From Peptococcaceae bacterium BRH_c23 (GTDB lineage Bacteria > Bacillota_B > Desulfitobacteriia > Desulfitobacteriales > Desulfitobacteriaceae), in NCBI GenBank assembly GCA_000961805.1, contig LADV01000321.1:1-25027 (forward strand): DNA of 25,027 nucleotides, in the 5' to 3' direction. Below, piece after piece: positions 1 through 6,601 of the stretch; position 1 is the first letter of the stretch; each line of letters begins with the position of its first letter. The position numbers were made by a program, and so were the translations under genes. The notes under the pieces are model-generated. The model made no database searches. It saw only the letters and a list, made by a program, of their open reading frames with translations, and was not told the DNA's origin.

Positions 1-24
1 GCTTTGTATAAGAAAAATAAGTAA
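1..24 (+). other. Possible 3' end of an upstream CDS
   Basis: The first 24 bases read as seven codons ending in TAA (ALYKKNK), just before the Shine-Dalgarno of the next gene. This could be the tail of an upstream gene of the same operon cut by the window edge. Too short to identify, and chance is possible. Confidence 0.3.
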
Positions 25-38
25 CAGGAGTTTCGCGC

Positions 39-1043
39 ATGAAGAGAAAGATCATTAACGTAGGACTTATTCTTTGTCCAATCGGCTTCGTATTTCTTTC
101 TCTTTTTATAGGCAGATATCCCATATCGATAGTCTCCATAATAGACATGTTCTGGTCGAAGTTGACCTTTACAACTTATAACTTGTCGGACATTTATCAG
201 ACGGTGGTCTGGGAGATTCGCATGCCAAGAGCCATTTTGGGGGCTTTAGTTGGTGGATCATTGGCTATGAGCGGAGCAGCCTTTCAGGGACTGTTTCGAA
301 ATCCCTTGGTGAGTTCAGGAATTTTGGGGGTTAGTTCGGGTGCCGGATTTGGGGCTGCTCTGGCAATTCTGATCTTTAACACGCAAACTACGATTTATTT
401 GTTTGCCTTTGGCTTTGCTCTGTTGGCCGTCATCATAAGTTATTTAATTGGAAAAGTCTATAATACTGCACCGACCATTATGTTGGTTTTAGGGGGCACC
501 ATTGTTTCATCGGCCTTTGCGGCCTTAATCTCGTTTATCAAATATGTCGCTGATCCTAGTGATAAGCTCCCAGCGATAGTATTTTGGTTGATGGGAAGCT
601 TAGCCTCCGCTAGCCTTCAGGATCTTTGGATTGCGGGTATTCCTATGGTTATAGGGATGGGTGGTATATGGGCTCTCCGGTGGCGTATTAATGTTCTTTC
701 AATGGGAGACCGGCAAGCCCGTTCTTTGGGGATTAATACAACTCTGAATAAAGGGTTGCTCGTAATATTTGCTACCCTAGCCACTGCTGGAGCTGTAGCT
801 GTGAGTGGAACAATCGGCTGGGTTGGTCTAATCATCCCTCATATTGGACGGATGATCGTTGGTAATGACAACCGGTTATTGATTCCTGCAAGTTTCTCAC
901 TCGGGGCGAGTTTCTTAATTTTAATTGATTTAACCGGAAGAATGATAACCGGTTCGGAAATACCATTGAGTATTTTAACGGCCTTGATTGGTGCTCCTTT
1001 CTTTGTTTATTTATTAAAAATAACTAAAGGAAAGGGGTGGTGA
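39..1043 (+). CDS. FecCD-family ABC transporter permease
   Basis: Integral membrane subunit of a type II (BtuC/FecCD/FhuB-like) ABC importer for iron-siderophore, haem or corrinoid-type ligands. The 334-residue length is usual for the family. The protein is almost entirely hydrophobic helices. Near residues 60-95 it has the hallmark RMPRAILGALVGGSLAMSGA followed by FRNPLVSSGILGVSSGAGFG. Near residues 257-275 it has SGTIGWVGLIIPHIGRMIVG, the cytoplasmic loop that docks on the ATPase. The ATG start has CAGGAG nine bases upstream. The stop overlaps the upstream part of the ATPase ribosome-binding region, so the two are translated from one message. The ligand cannot be read from sequence; the family assignment is secure. 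Confidence 0.93.
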   Translation: MKRKIINVGLILCPIGFVFLSLFIGRYPISIVSIIDMFWSKLTFTTYNLSDIYQTVVWEIRMPRAILGALVGGSLAMSGAAFQGLFRNPLVSSGILGVSSGAGFGAALAILIFNTQTTIYLFAFGFALLAVIISYLIGKVYNTAPTIMLVLGGTIVSSAFAALISFIKYVADPSDKLPAIVFWLMGSLASASLQDLWIAGIPMVIGMGGIWALRWRINVLSMGDRQARSLGINTTLNKGLLVIFATLATAGAVAVSGTIGWVGLIIPHIGRMIVGNDNRLLIPASFSLGASFLILIDLTGRMITGSEIPLSILTALIGAPFFVYLLKITKGKGW

Positions 1044-1048
1044 GGCAA

Positions 1049-1855
1049 ATGTCTTTGCTCGAGGTAAGAAACGTTTCCTTCGGGTATGATAGCCAGGATC
1101 TTTTTCATAATGTTGGCTTTCGAGTTAATCCAGGTGAAATTCTTTGCCTTATCGGCCCCAATGGGTGTGGCAAGACGACCTTGTTAGATTGTCTTCTGGG
1201 AGCGTTAAAAGCACGGGAAGGATCGATTTTTTTAAGGGGAAAAGATATTAGTGCGCTTCGTCCTAGCGAGATTGCCAAGCATATAGCCTATGTTCCTCAA
1301 GATCATGAAAAAAGTTTTCCTTATTCGGTGATGGACATAGTGCTTATGGGAAGGACCCCGTATACCGGGATGTTTTCGTCTCCATCTTTCGAAGACAGGC
1401 ATATTGCTGAAGCTGCCCTCGATTTACTGGGCCTCAATACACTTAAAGAGAGACCCTATACACAATTAAGTGGGGGTGAAGGGCAGTTAGTCATGCTTGC
1501 TAGAGCATTGGCCCAGAAGACCTCGGTTATCGTGATGGATGAGCCAACAGCACACCTAGATTTTAAGCACGAACTTTTGATTATGGAAACGATGGTTCAA
1601 TTAGTTCGTGAGACAGGATTATCAATTATCATGGCGACACATTTTCCGAACCATGCCTTTTATTTTGAAAGCAATAATATCGCGACGACTGTCGCGTTGA
1701 TGAATAAAAAAACCTTAACGGCTGTAGGGTCTCCTACAGATATTTTATCGGAAGAAAACATTAAATCCATCTATAACATCAAGGCTAAAGTCATTTCCTG
1801 CGAGGTTGGTGACAAAAAGTTAAAACAAATTATTCCGCTGAACACGTTGCTCTAG
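1049..1855 (+). CDS. ABC transporter ATP-binding protein (FecE/BtuD type)
   Basis: Cytoplasmic ATPase that powers the permease encoded just upstream. Counting from the ATG at 1049, Walker A is GPNGCGKTT (36-44), the Q-loop is VPQD (Q84), the signature is LSGGE (140-144) and Walker B is VIVMDEP (160-166), followed by a TAHLD D-loop and a MATHFP switch histidine. All catalytic elements are intact. A GTG at 1037 in the same frame would add four residues and overlap the permease stop. I prefer ATG 1049 because family members start MxLLEVxNVSFGY and AAAGGGG lies upstream at a usable distance. The roughly 269-residue length is normal. It lies between permease and binding protein with very short gaps, consistent with one importer. 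Confidence 0.92.
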   Translation: MSLLEVRNVSFGYDSQDLFHNVGFRVNPGEILCLIGPNGCGKTTLLDCLLGALKAREGSIFLRGKDISALRPSEIAKHIAYVPQDHEKSFPYSVMDIVLMGRTPYTGMFSSPSFEDRHIAEAALDLLGLNTLKERPYTQLSGGEGQLVMLARALAQKTSVIVMDEPTAHLDFKHELLIMETMVQLVRETGLSIIMATHFPNHAFYFESNNIATTVALMNKKTLTAVGSPTDILSEENIKSIYNIKAKVISCEVGDKKLKQIIPLNTLL

Positions 1856-1885
1856 AAGGATCTATTTTTGGAAAGGTTGTTTTGT

Positions 1886-2992
1886 ATGGATAAAAAGAGG
1901 AGGTACTGGGTGGGTCTCTGTCTTCTCATGGTTGCTGCAATTACTTTATTTCTAGTATCAGAGCGAATGAAGCCACTCGCTGAAACATCAGAACAACCTA
2001 TGGATCTGCTGGATACCATAACGGTTACAGATTCCATCGGTCGGCAGGTTGTCATACCAGCTAAAGTGGAAAGGGTCGCTTGTTTGTACGCATTTTCAGG
2101 GCATGCAGTGACGATGTTGGGGAAAAGTTCAACGATTGTAGCTGTAAACAGTGGATTAAGTCGAGATATTTTGTTGAATGAGATAGCCCCAACTATTAAG
2201 AATGCGCTGATACCCTCTTCCTCTGGAGCGATAAATATCGAAGAACTATTAAATGCTAAGCCCGATATTGCGTTTATCAGCGTAGACACAGCTCAGAATG
2301 AAGGGGAAGTCGAAAAACTCCGTAAGACCAAGATCCCCTATCTTGTGGTTGATTATCGAAATATTGAGGAACAGAAATACGCAATTCGTATGATTGGTCA
2401 AGCCGTGGGGGCAGAGGATAAGGCGCTAAGCTACAATGCCTATTACCAAGCCAGTATCGAGCGTGTTCAAACGAAGGTCAAAGATATTTCGTATGAAGAT
2501 AGAGTCAAAGTATACCACTCGGTTAATGAAGCAACCCGAACTGATGTCGTAAATACACTGCCGGCAGACTGGACTCAAATCGCTGGAGCAGTCAATGTTT
2601 CCGTGAATGAAAATCTTAGAGTAATTGAAGGCAGCAAGTACATCGCTACTATTGAACAGATTTTATTATGGGATCCTCAGGTTATTCTGGTCAACGAAGC
2701 AGGTGTCGCAGACTATATTAAGGGAAATTCGCAATGGGCAACTATCCAAGCGGTCAAGTCCGATAAAGTATTTCAAATGCCAAATGGGATTTCTCGGTGG
2801 GGGCATCCAGGCTCTTTGGAAACCCCCTTGGCGATTTTGTGGTCAGCTAAAACGCTCTATCCAGAGCTTTTCCCAGATTTAGAAATGGAAAAGATAATTA
2901 AAGAATTTTATAAGGAATTCTTTAACTATCCACTGACAGATGATACCGTTACTCGAGTCTTGAATGGAGAAGGGATGAGGATACCGAAATAA
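1886..2992 (+). CDS. ABC transporter substrate-binding protein (FecB/BtuF type)
   Basis: Extracytoplasmic binding protein of the importer, with the two-lobe class III fold (Peripla_BP_2). After the N-terminus the family opening TVTDSIGRQVVIPAKVERV appears, then NIEELLNAKPDIAF and, further on, the WATIQAVKSDKVFQMP lobe-2 region. The N-terminus has basic residues KKRR followed by a hydrophobic stretch of about 18 residues, but no cysteine in a lipobox. It is therefore probably held by an uncleaved signal anchor or released, rather than being a lipoprotein as is usual in Firmicutes. I chose ATG 1886 because GGAAAGG lies nine bases upstream; a TTG at 1868 would place extra residues before the basic region. 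Third gene of the importer operon. The substrate is unknown: iron complex, corrinoid, haem and other chelates all remain possible. Confidence 0.88.
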   Translation: MDKKRRYWVGLCLLMVAAITLFLVSERMKPLAETSEQPMDLLDTITVTDSIGRQVVIPAKVERVACLYAFSGHAVTMLGKSSTIVAVNSGLSRDILLNEIAPTIKNALIPSSSGAINIEELLNAKPDIAFISVDTAQNEGEVEKLRKTKIPYLVVDYRNIEEQKYAIRMIGQAVGAEDKALSYNAYYQASIERVQTKVKDISYEDRVKVYHSVNEATRTDVVNTLPADWTQIAGAVNVSVNENLRVIEGSKYIATIEQILLWDPQVILVNEAGVADYIKGNSQWATIQAVKSDKVFQMPNGISRWGHPGSLETPLAILWSAKTLYPELFPDLEMEKIIKEFYKEFFNYPLTDDTVTRVLNGEGMRIPK

Positions 2993-3019
2993 TCGCAGGA
3001 ATTAGAAAGGGGCGATAGT

Positions 3020-3766
3020 ATGCAAGTCTTGGTATGCATAGATGATACAGATAACCTCGAAAGTAGAGGGACTGGAGAATTGGCCTCGATATTGGCTCAA
3101 GTGATCGAGGAGCAGGGTTGGGGAAAAAGCTTCGGAGTAACTCGCCACCAGTTGTTGGTTCATGAGGATATCCCCTATACATCCCATAATAGCTCAATGT
3201 GTTTTGTTGCAGAACTTAAAGAGGACTATCTTAACCGCTTAATCCAATTCGCGTCTGATTTTTTAGTTCATGAAAGTGCCGAAGGATCAGATCCAGGTCT
3301 TTGTGTCCTTATTCCTGAAAAGTTAAGTCAACGGGAAAAACTCATCATGTTTGGTCGTAAAGCTAAGGAAGTTGTTTTAACAAAACAGGATGCTTATGAC
3401 CTTGCTAAACATATGGGGATACATCTTTCTGAGCACGGGGGTACAGGGCAGGGTGTGATTGGCGCACTTGCTGGAGTAGCGCTCAGATTGAGTGGTACCG
3501 ATGGACGTTTCAAGGGGAAACTGAAAATCAAAAGTGATGCCAAGATTATTTCAGTTGGTGAGATTCTCTCCCAGACAAACGTCGATGCCGTAAAAAGTTT
3601 AGATGGAATGGTTTTAAAGGAGGATGATTTAGTTGAGTTAGGAGACACTCTGAAAGCTATCTTAATGGAAGGGAAATGCGTCTTGCCAGTTACTGCAATA
3701 GAAACGTCGGAATCTGAGGGGGTAAGGTGGCAAACGTGTACGAAACAGCAGGTGAGAAAATTCTGA
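3020..3766 (+). CDS. TiaS N-terminal-like protein (COG1571-type), function unknown
   Basis: The 248-residue protein opens with VLVCIDDTDNLESRGTGELA, the DDTD nucleotide/metal-binding signature of the kinase-like domain of archaeal tRNA(Ile2) agmatinylcytidine synthetase (TiaS). Near residues 138-160 it has SEHGGTGQGVIGALAGVALR, matching the glycine-rich motif that follows in that family. Archaeal TiaS continues into OB-fold and zinc-ribbon tRNA-binding domains; here the chain stops before them. Bacteria read the AUA codon with TilS/lysidine, so a TiaS function is unlikely, and a different ATP-dependent modification is inferred. AAAGGGG lies seven bases before ATG 3020. Only 27 bases separate it from the ABC binding-protein gene, and the next small gene overlaps its end, so it belongs to the transporter operon. 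Fold assignment fairly sure; role not known. Confidence 0.75.
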   Translation: MQVLVCIDDTDNLESRGTGELASILAQVIEEQGWGKSFGVTRHQLLVHEDIPYTSHNSSMCFVAELKEDYLNRLIQFASDFLVHESAEGSDPGLCVLIPEKLSQREKLIMFGRKAKEVVLTKQDAYDLAKHMGIHLSEHGGTGQGVIGALAGVALRLSGTDGRFKGKLKIKSDAKIISVGEILSQTNVDAVKSLDGMVLKEDDLVELGDTLKAILMEGKCVLPVTAIETSESEGVRWQTCTKQQVRKF

Positions 3767-3984
3767 GGGGGAGATTGAATTTGTGGAAATTGAACCCAAA
3801 GGGAGAAAGGGAGTTCTTGGGAGGCCAAGAGGATTGGAAGGTTGCAGCAAAGGCTGCGGAAAATTGCCCCGCATTTATGGAAGATGTGGAAGAGGAACTC
3901 GTCGCAGACCTGCTGCGGTCTTGTTATAATTGTCGTAACAGGCGATGGACCAACCTATCATTTGTGTGTTGTCGTCCAAAATAG
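3727..3984 (+). CDS. Small cysteine-rich protein (CYNC motif), unknown function
   Basis: An 85-residue protein overlapping the end of the TiaS-like gene by 40 bases. The first half is charged (RGRLNLWKLNPKGEREFLGG); the second has CPAFMEDVEEELVADLLRS and then SCYNCRNRRW and a terminal VCC. The spaced cysteines suggest a metal-binding knuckle. GTG 3727 is the longest start; GTG 3736 has AAGGTGG five bases upstream and is equally likely. The gene looks real because of its operon position, start overlap and ordered cysteine pattern, but I do not recognise a named family. Since the TiaS-like neighbour lacks the zinc ribbon of archaeal TiaS, this protein might supply a metal or RNA-binding module in trans; that is speculation. 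Confidence 0.6.
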   Translation: MANVYETAGEKILRGRLNLWKLNPKGEREFLGGQEDWKVAAKAAENCPAFMEDVEEELVADLLRSCYNCRNRRWTNLSFVCCRPK

Positions 3985-4135
3985 CATGTGGTCATGGGAG
4001 CGAAGGTCTTATATTGCCCTTTGTTTTAACAGACATTCTTTGCAAAAATTGGTCCTACCAAGGATTAAATATTATAGGACCAAAATATGGAGTCCTAATA
4101 ATACAGAGGTACTAAATAAAAGGAGGTAAAAGGAA
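3985..4135 (+). promoter_or_regulatory. Inverted repeat and leader upstream of the aldehyde dehydrogenase
   Basis: A perfect 9-bp inverted repeat, TTGGTCCTA (4049-4057) and TAGGACCAA (4075-4083), has a 17-base spacer. A related half-site GGAGTCCTAA follows at 4089-4098. This spacing fits a regulator dimer site or a leader structure controlling the dehydrogenase. No run of T follows, so it is not a terminator. AAGGAGGT precedes ATG 4136. I could not fix the promoter boxes. Confidence 0.45.
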
Positions 4136-5617
4136 ATGGAACTATTAAAAAACTTTATTGGTGGCGAATGGGTTGAATCTAACACTGGGGAAACAACAGA
4201 AAGCTATAATCCTGCGACTGGAGAGGTCGTAGGATTACTAACACGTTCCAATGAAACGGATGTTCAAAAGGCGGTTACTGTCGCCAGAGCTGCTTACAAA
4301 ACATGGAGGCTTACTCCCGCACCGGTACGGGGGGAGATTTTGATGAAAATCGGGCAAGCCCTAGAGAAACATAAGGAGGAGCTAGCCCAATTGCTGACGC
4401 GGGAAATGGGTAAGGTGCTGGCAGAGGCCAGAGGAGATGTACAGGAAGCCATTGATGTAGCTTATTATTTTGCGGGTGAAGGCCGACGGCTATTTGGCCA
4501 GACCATGCCTTCAGAACTTACGAACAAAGCCTGTATGACAGTACGGGATCCCATCGGGGTAGTGGCAGCGATTACAGCCTGGAACTTTCCTACAGCAATT
4601 CCAGCTTGGAAGATGATGCCAGCCTTGATAGCCGGCAATACTGTAATTTTTAAACCAGCGTCCGACGGAGCAGTTGTAGCAACAGCCCTTGTCAAGGTTA
4701 TGATCGAAGCTGGGGTGCCTGCCGGAGTAGTTAATCTTATTTTAGGGCCCGGGAATTTGGTCGGAGATGCTTTGGTTAAGAATCCTGGAATTGATGCGAT
4801 TACCTTTACAGGGTCTACCGAGACGGGGACCAAGATGGCGTCAAAAGCTGCACTTTATAATAAACGGATATCGTTGGAAATGGGGGGCAAGAATGCAATT
4901 ATCGTTATGGATGATGCAGACCTTGAGTTGGCAGTGGACGGGATTATCTGGAGTGCCTATGGGACAACAGGACAGCGTTGTACAGCCTGCAGCCGGGTTA
5001 TTGTGCATAGAGATGTCAAGGAAGAACTTTTAAACAAGCTGGTGGAAAAGATTAAGGACCTTAAACTAGGAAACGGTTTGGATTCTAGGGTTGATATGGG
5101 TCCTGTAATTAACAGCAAGCAACTGGAGAGTATTCATCAATATGTAGAGATTGGCAAGGCAGAAGGAGCCCGCCTCCTAATCGGAGGGGAAAAGGCCACG
5201 GAAGGTGAATTGGCGAAGGGATCCTTCTATAAGCCGACACTCTTTGCTGATGTGACGCCGGATATGCGGATAGCCCAGGAAGAGATTTTTGGACCGGTAC
5301 TCTCGGTACTTACGATAGAGAGTTTGGCAGAGGCGATCGAAGTCAATAATAATACGAAATTCGGTCTTTCCGGTTCAATCTATACCCAAAATATCAACAA
5401 TGTGTACACTGCCATGCGCGATATTACGACAGGGATTCTCTACGTTAATGCCGGTACAATTGGTGCAGAAGTTCATTTGCCGTTTGGTGGTACCAGAGGA
5501 ACGGGGAATGGGCATCGGGAGGTAGGAACTGCGGCTATAGATTTCTTTACGGAATGGAAATCAATCTATGTTGATTTCAGCGGTACATTGCAACGGGCTC
5601 AGATTGATAACCGTTAA
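4136..5617 (+). CDS. NAD(P)-dependent aldehyde dehydrogenase
   Basis: Oxidises an aldehyde to its carboxylate with NAD(P) in the cytoplasm. At 493 residues it is full length. The general base is E248 in LEMGGKN and the catalytic cysteine is C282 in TGQRCTACSR. The cofactor motifs AAITAWNFPTAIP and FKPASDG, TFTGSTETG and EEIFGPVLSV are all present. The C-terminus GHREVGTAAIDFFTEWKSIY resembles the alpha-ketoglutarate semialdehyde dehydrogenase/YcbD branch more than fatty-aldehyde enzymes, but substrate prediction is weak. A strong Shine-Dalgarno, AAAAGGAGGTAAAAGG, precedes the ATG. It stands alone, with a 150-base leader carrying an inverted repeat upstream and a convergent gene downstream. 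Non-acylating, since the full ALDH Cys/Glu set is present. Confidence 0.92.
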   Translation: MELLKNFIGGEWVESNTGETTESYNPATGEVVGLLTRSNETDVQKAVTVARAAYKTWRLTPAPVRGEILMKIGQALEKHKEELAQLLTREMGKVLAEARGDVQEAIDVAYYFAGEGRRLFGQTMPSELTNKACMTVRDPIGVVAAITAWNFPTAIPAWKMMPALIAGNTVIFKPASDGAVVATALVKVMIEAGVPAGVVNLILGPGNLVGDALVKNPGIDAITFTGSTETGTKMASKAALYNKRISLEMGGKNAIIVMDDADLELAVDGIIWSAYGTTGQRCTACSRVIVHRDVKEELLNKLVEKIKDLKLGNGLDSRVDMGPVINSKQLESIHQYVEIGKAEGARLLIGGEKATEGELAKGSFYKPTLFADVTPDMRIAQEEIFGPVLSVLTIESLAEAIEVNNNTKFGLSGSIYTQNINNVYTAMRDITTGILYVNAGTIGAEVHLPFGGTRGTGNGHREVGTAAIDFFTEWKSIYVDFSGTLQRAQIDNR

Positions 5618-5638
5618 CCCTGGAGATTGACTATCAAA

Positions 5639-6481
5639 CTATAATCGGAAATCCTGGGGTATCTGTACTTTCCTCCGCTCAGCAAGACTGTTCAGCAAAG
5701 GTCCCCATATTTCCCGGAACTGTTCTCGGTCAAGGGGGATTATAGCTGAAAACTGGTCATAAAGAATCCTGGAGAGAGCTATTTTCCAGGGGGTAAAAGG
5801 CGGGTCATAGGTCAGCAGATTGGCGCATAATCCGGCCAGATCATACTCGGGCGGTTCCAGAGGGGAAGCATCTTCCAGATCTATTCCCCAGATTCCATCG
5901 TCAGTCAGAATAAAATTCCGGGCGTTCAGATCCCCGTATGAGTATGCTTTCCCATAGTGGTGCTTGGTTAATTTATAAAAGTCATTTAGCCAGTTGCTCA
6001 GTTTGACGATAACACTAAGCATCTCCTGGGCAGGAGTAAAGTTTTTCTCACAAATTTCTAGATAATCTAAGAAGAGAACCCCGTTTATATAGTCTAAGAA
6101 GAGTATGTTTTCCTGAACAAGGATAATATCGGGGACGGTTAATCCGCTAGCATGAAGCATCCGAAGCAGAGAGACTTCTTTCTCCAATCGCTCACAAGAA
6201 GGATATTTTTTGACAACTATTTGATTAATTGTCATGGCAGGATAATTCTTTTTCTCCAGTAAATACACTTGGTTTTTGCGGCTTTTGAACTTTTTTTTGA
6301 TTACCAAGTCACACCATCCATGGTAATTGGCTGTTGGAGCTAGCTCAGACAGAAGGAATTTCCTGTTTTCATTAAGTAAAATGGGATGATTCATCAGACC
6401 TTGGTTTACCCCCTTGAGTTTCTTTACTCGGGCCCTAAAATACAATGCCCATAGGTCCTTGGGCAATGACCTTTTCAACAC
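5639..6481 (-). CDS. Protein-kinase-fold phosphotransferase-like protein
   Basis: A 280-residue protein with the aminoglycoside-phosphotransferase/Kdo-kinase type fold. A candidate ATP-binding lysine lies in INQIVVKKYP. The catalytic loop is SYGDLNARNF, where Asp and Asn of the usual HGDxxxxN are kept but His is Tyr. The metal-binding Asp follows in GIWGIDLEDA. The chain then runs through helical PPEYDLAGLCANLLTY, typical of the C-lobe. The start is uncertain: GTG 6481 has only a weak upstream AAGAG, while an internal ATG (MNHPILLNE) near 6393 has AAGG four to five bases before it. The gene converges on the aldehyde dehydrogenase with a 21-base gap and follows the PucR-type regulator on the same strand. 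The substrate is unknown; cell-envelope sugar or small-molecule phosphorylation would fit the fold. Confidence 0.65.
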   Translation of the reverse strand: MLKRSLPKDLWALYFRARVKKLKGVNQGLMNHPILLNENRKFLLSELAPTANYHGWCDLVIKKKFKSRKNQVYLLEKKNYPAMTINQIVVKKYPSCERLEKEVSLLRMLHASGLTVPDIILVQENILFLDYINGVLFLDYLEICEKNFTPAQEMLSVIVKLSNWLNDFYKLTKHHYGKAYSYGDLNARNFILTDDGIWGIDLEDASPLEPPEYDLAGLCANLLTYDPPFTPWKIALSRILYDQFSAIIPLDREQFREIWGPLLNSLAERRKVQIPQDFRL

Positions 6482-6567
6482 TCTTAAAGATCAGCTGCCC
6501 CGTTTAGTTTAACAGGAAAACATGCTAAAAACTACCTAAAATTAACCAACTGTAAAATTACTTGAGG

Positions 6568-6601
6568 CCGGACACTTAAGCTATGACTTTATTTTGTCCG
6601 G
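6568..6601 (-). terminator. Weak hairpin spanning the regulator stop codon
   Basis: CCGGACA (6568-6574) pairs with TGTCCGG (6595-6601) across the regulator stop codon. On the minus strand it is followed by a mixed T-containing stretch rather than a clean T run. It may be a weak terminator or a 3' stabilising hairpin. Confidence 0.35.

Noticed and set aside
3394..3828. 144-codon antisense frame over the TiaS-like gene
   Set aside because: Ser/Pro/Thr-rich translation with no motif, fully covered by a well-supported gene on the other strand.
3842..4129. 95-codon plus-strand frame downstream of the TiaS-like gene
   Set aside because: It overlaps the CYNC protein in another frame, has an unlikely composition and runs through the dehydrogenase leader with its inverted repeat.
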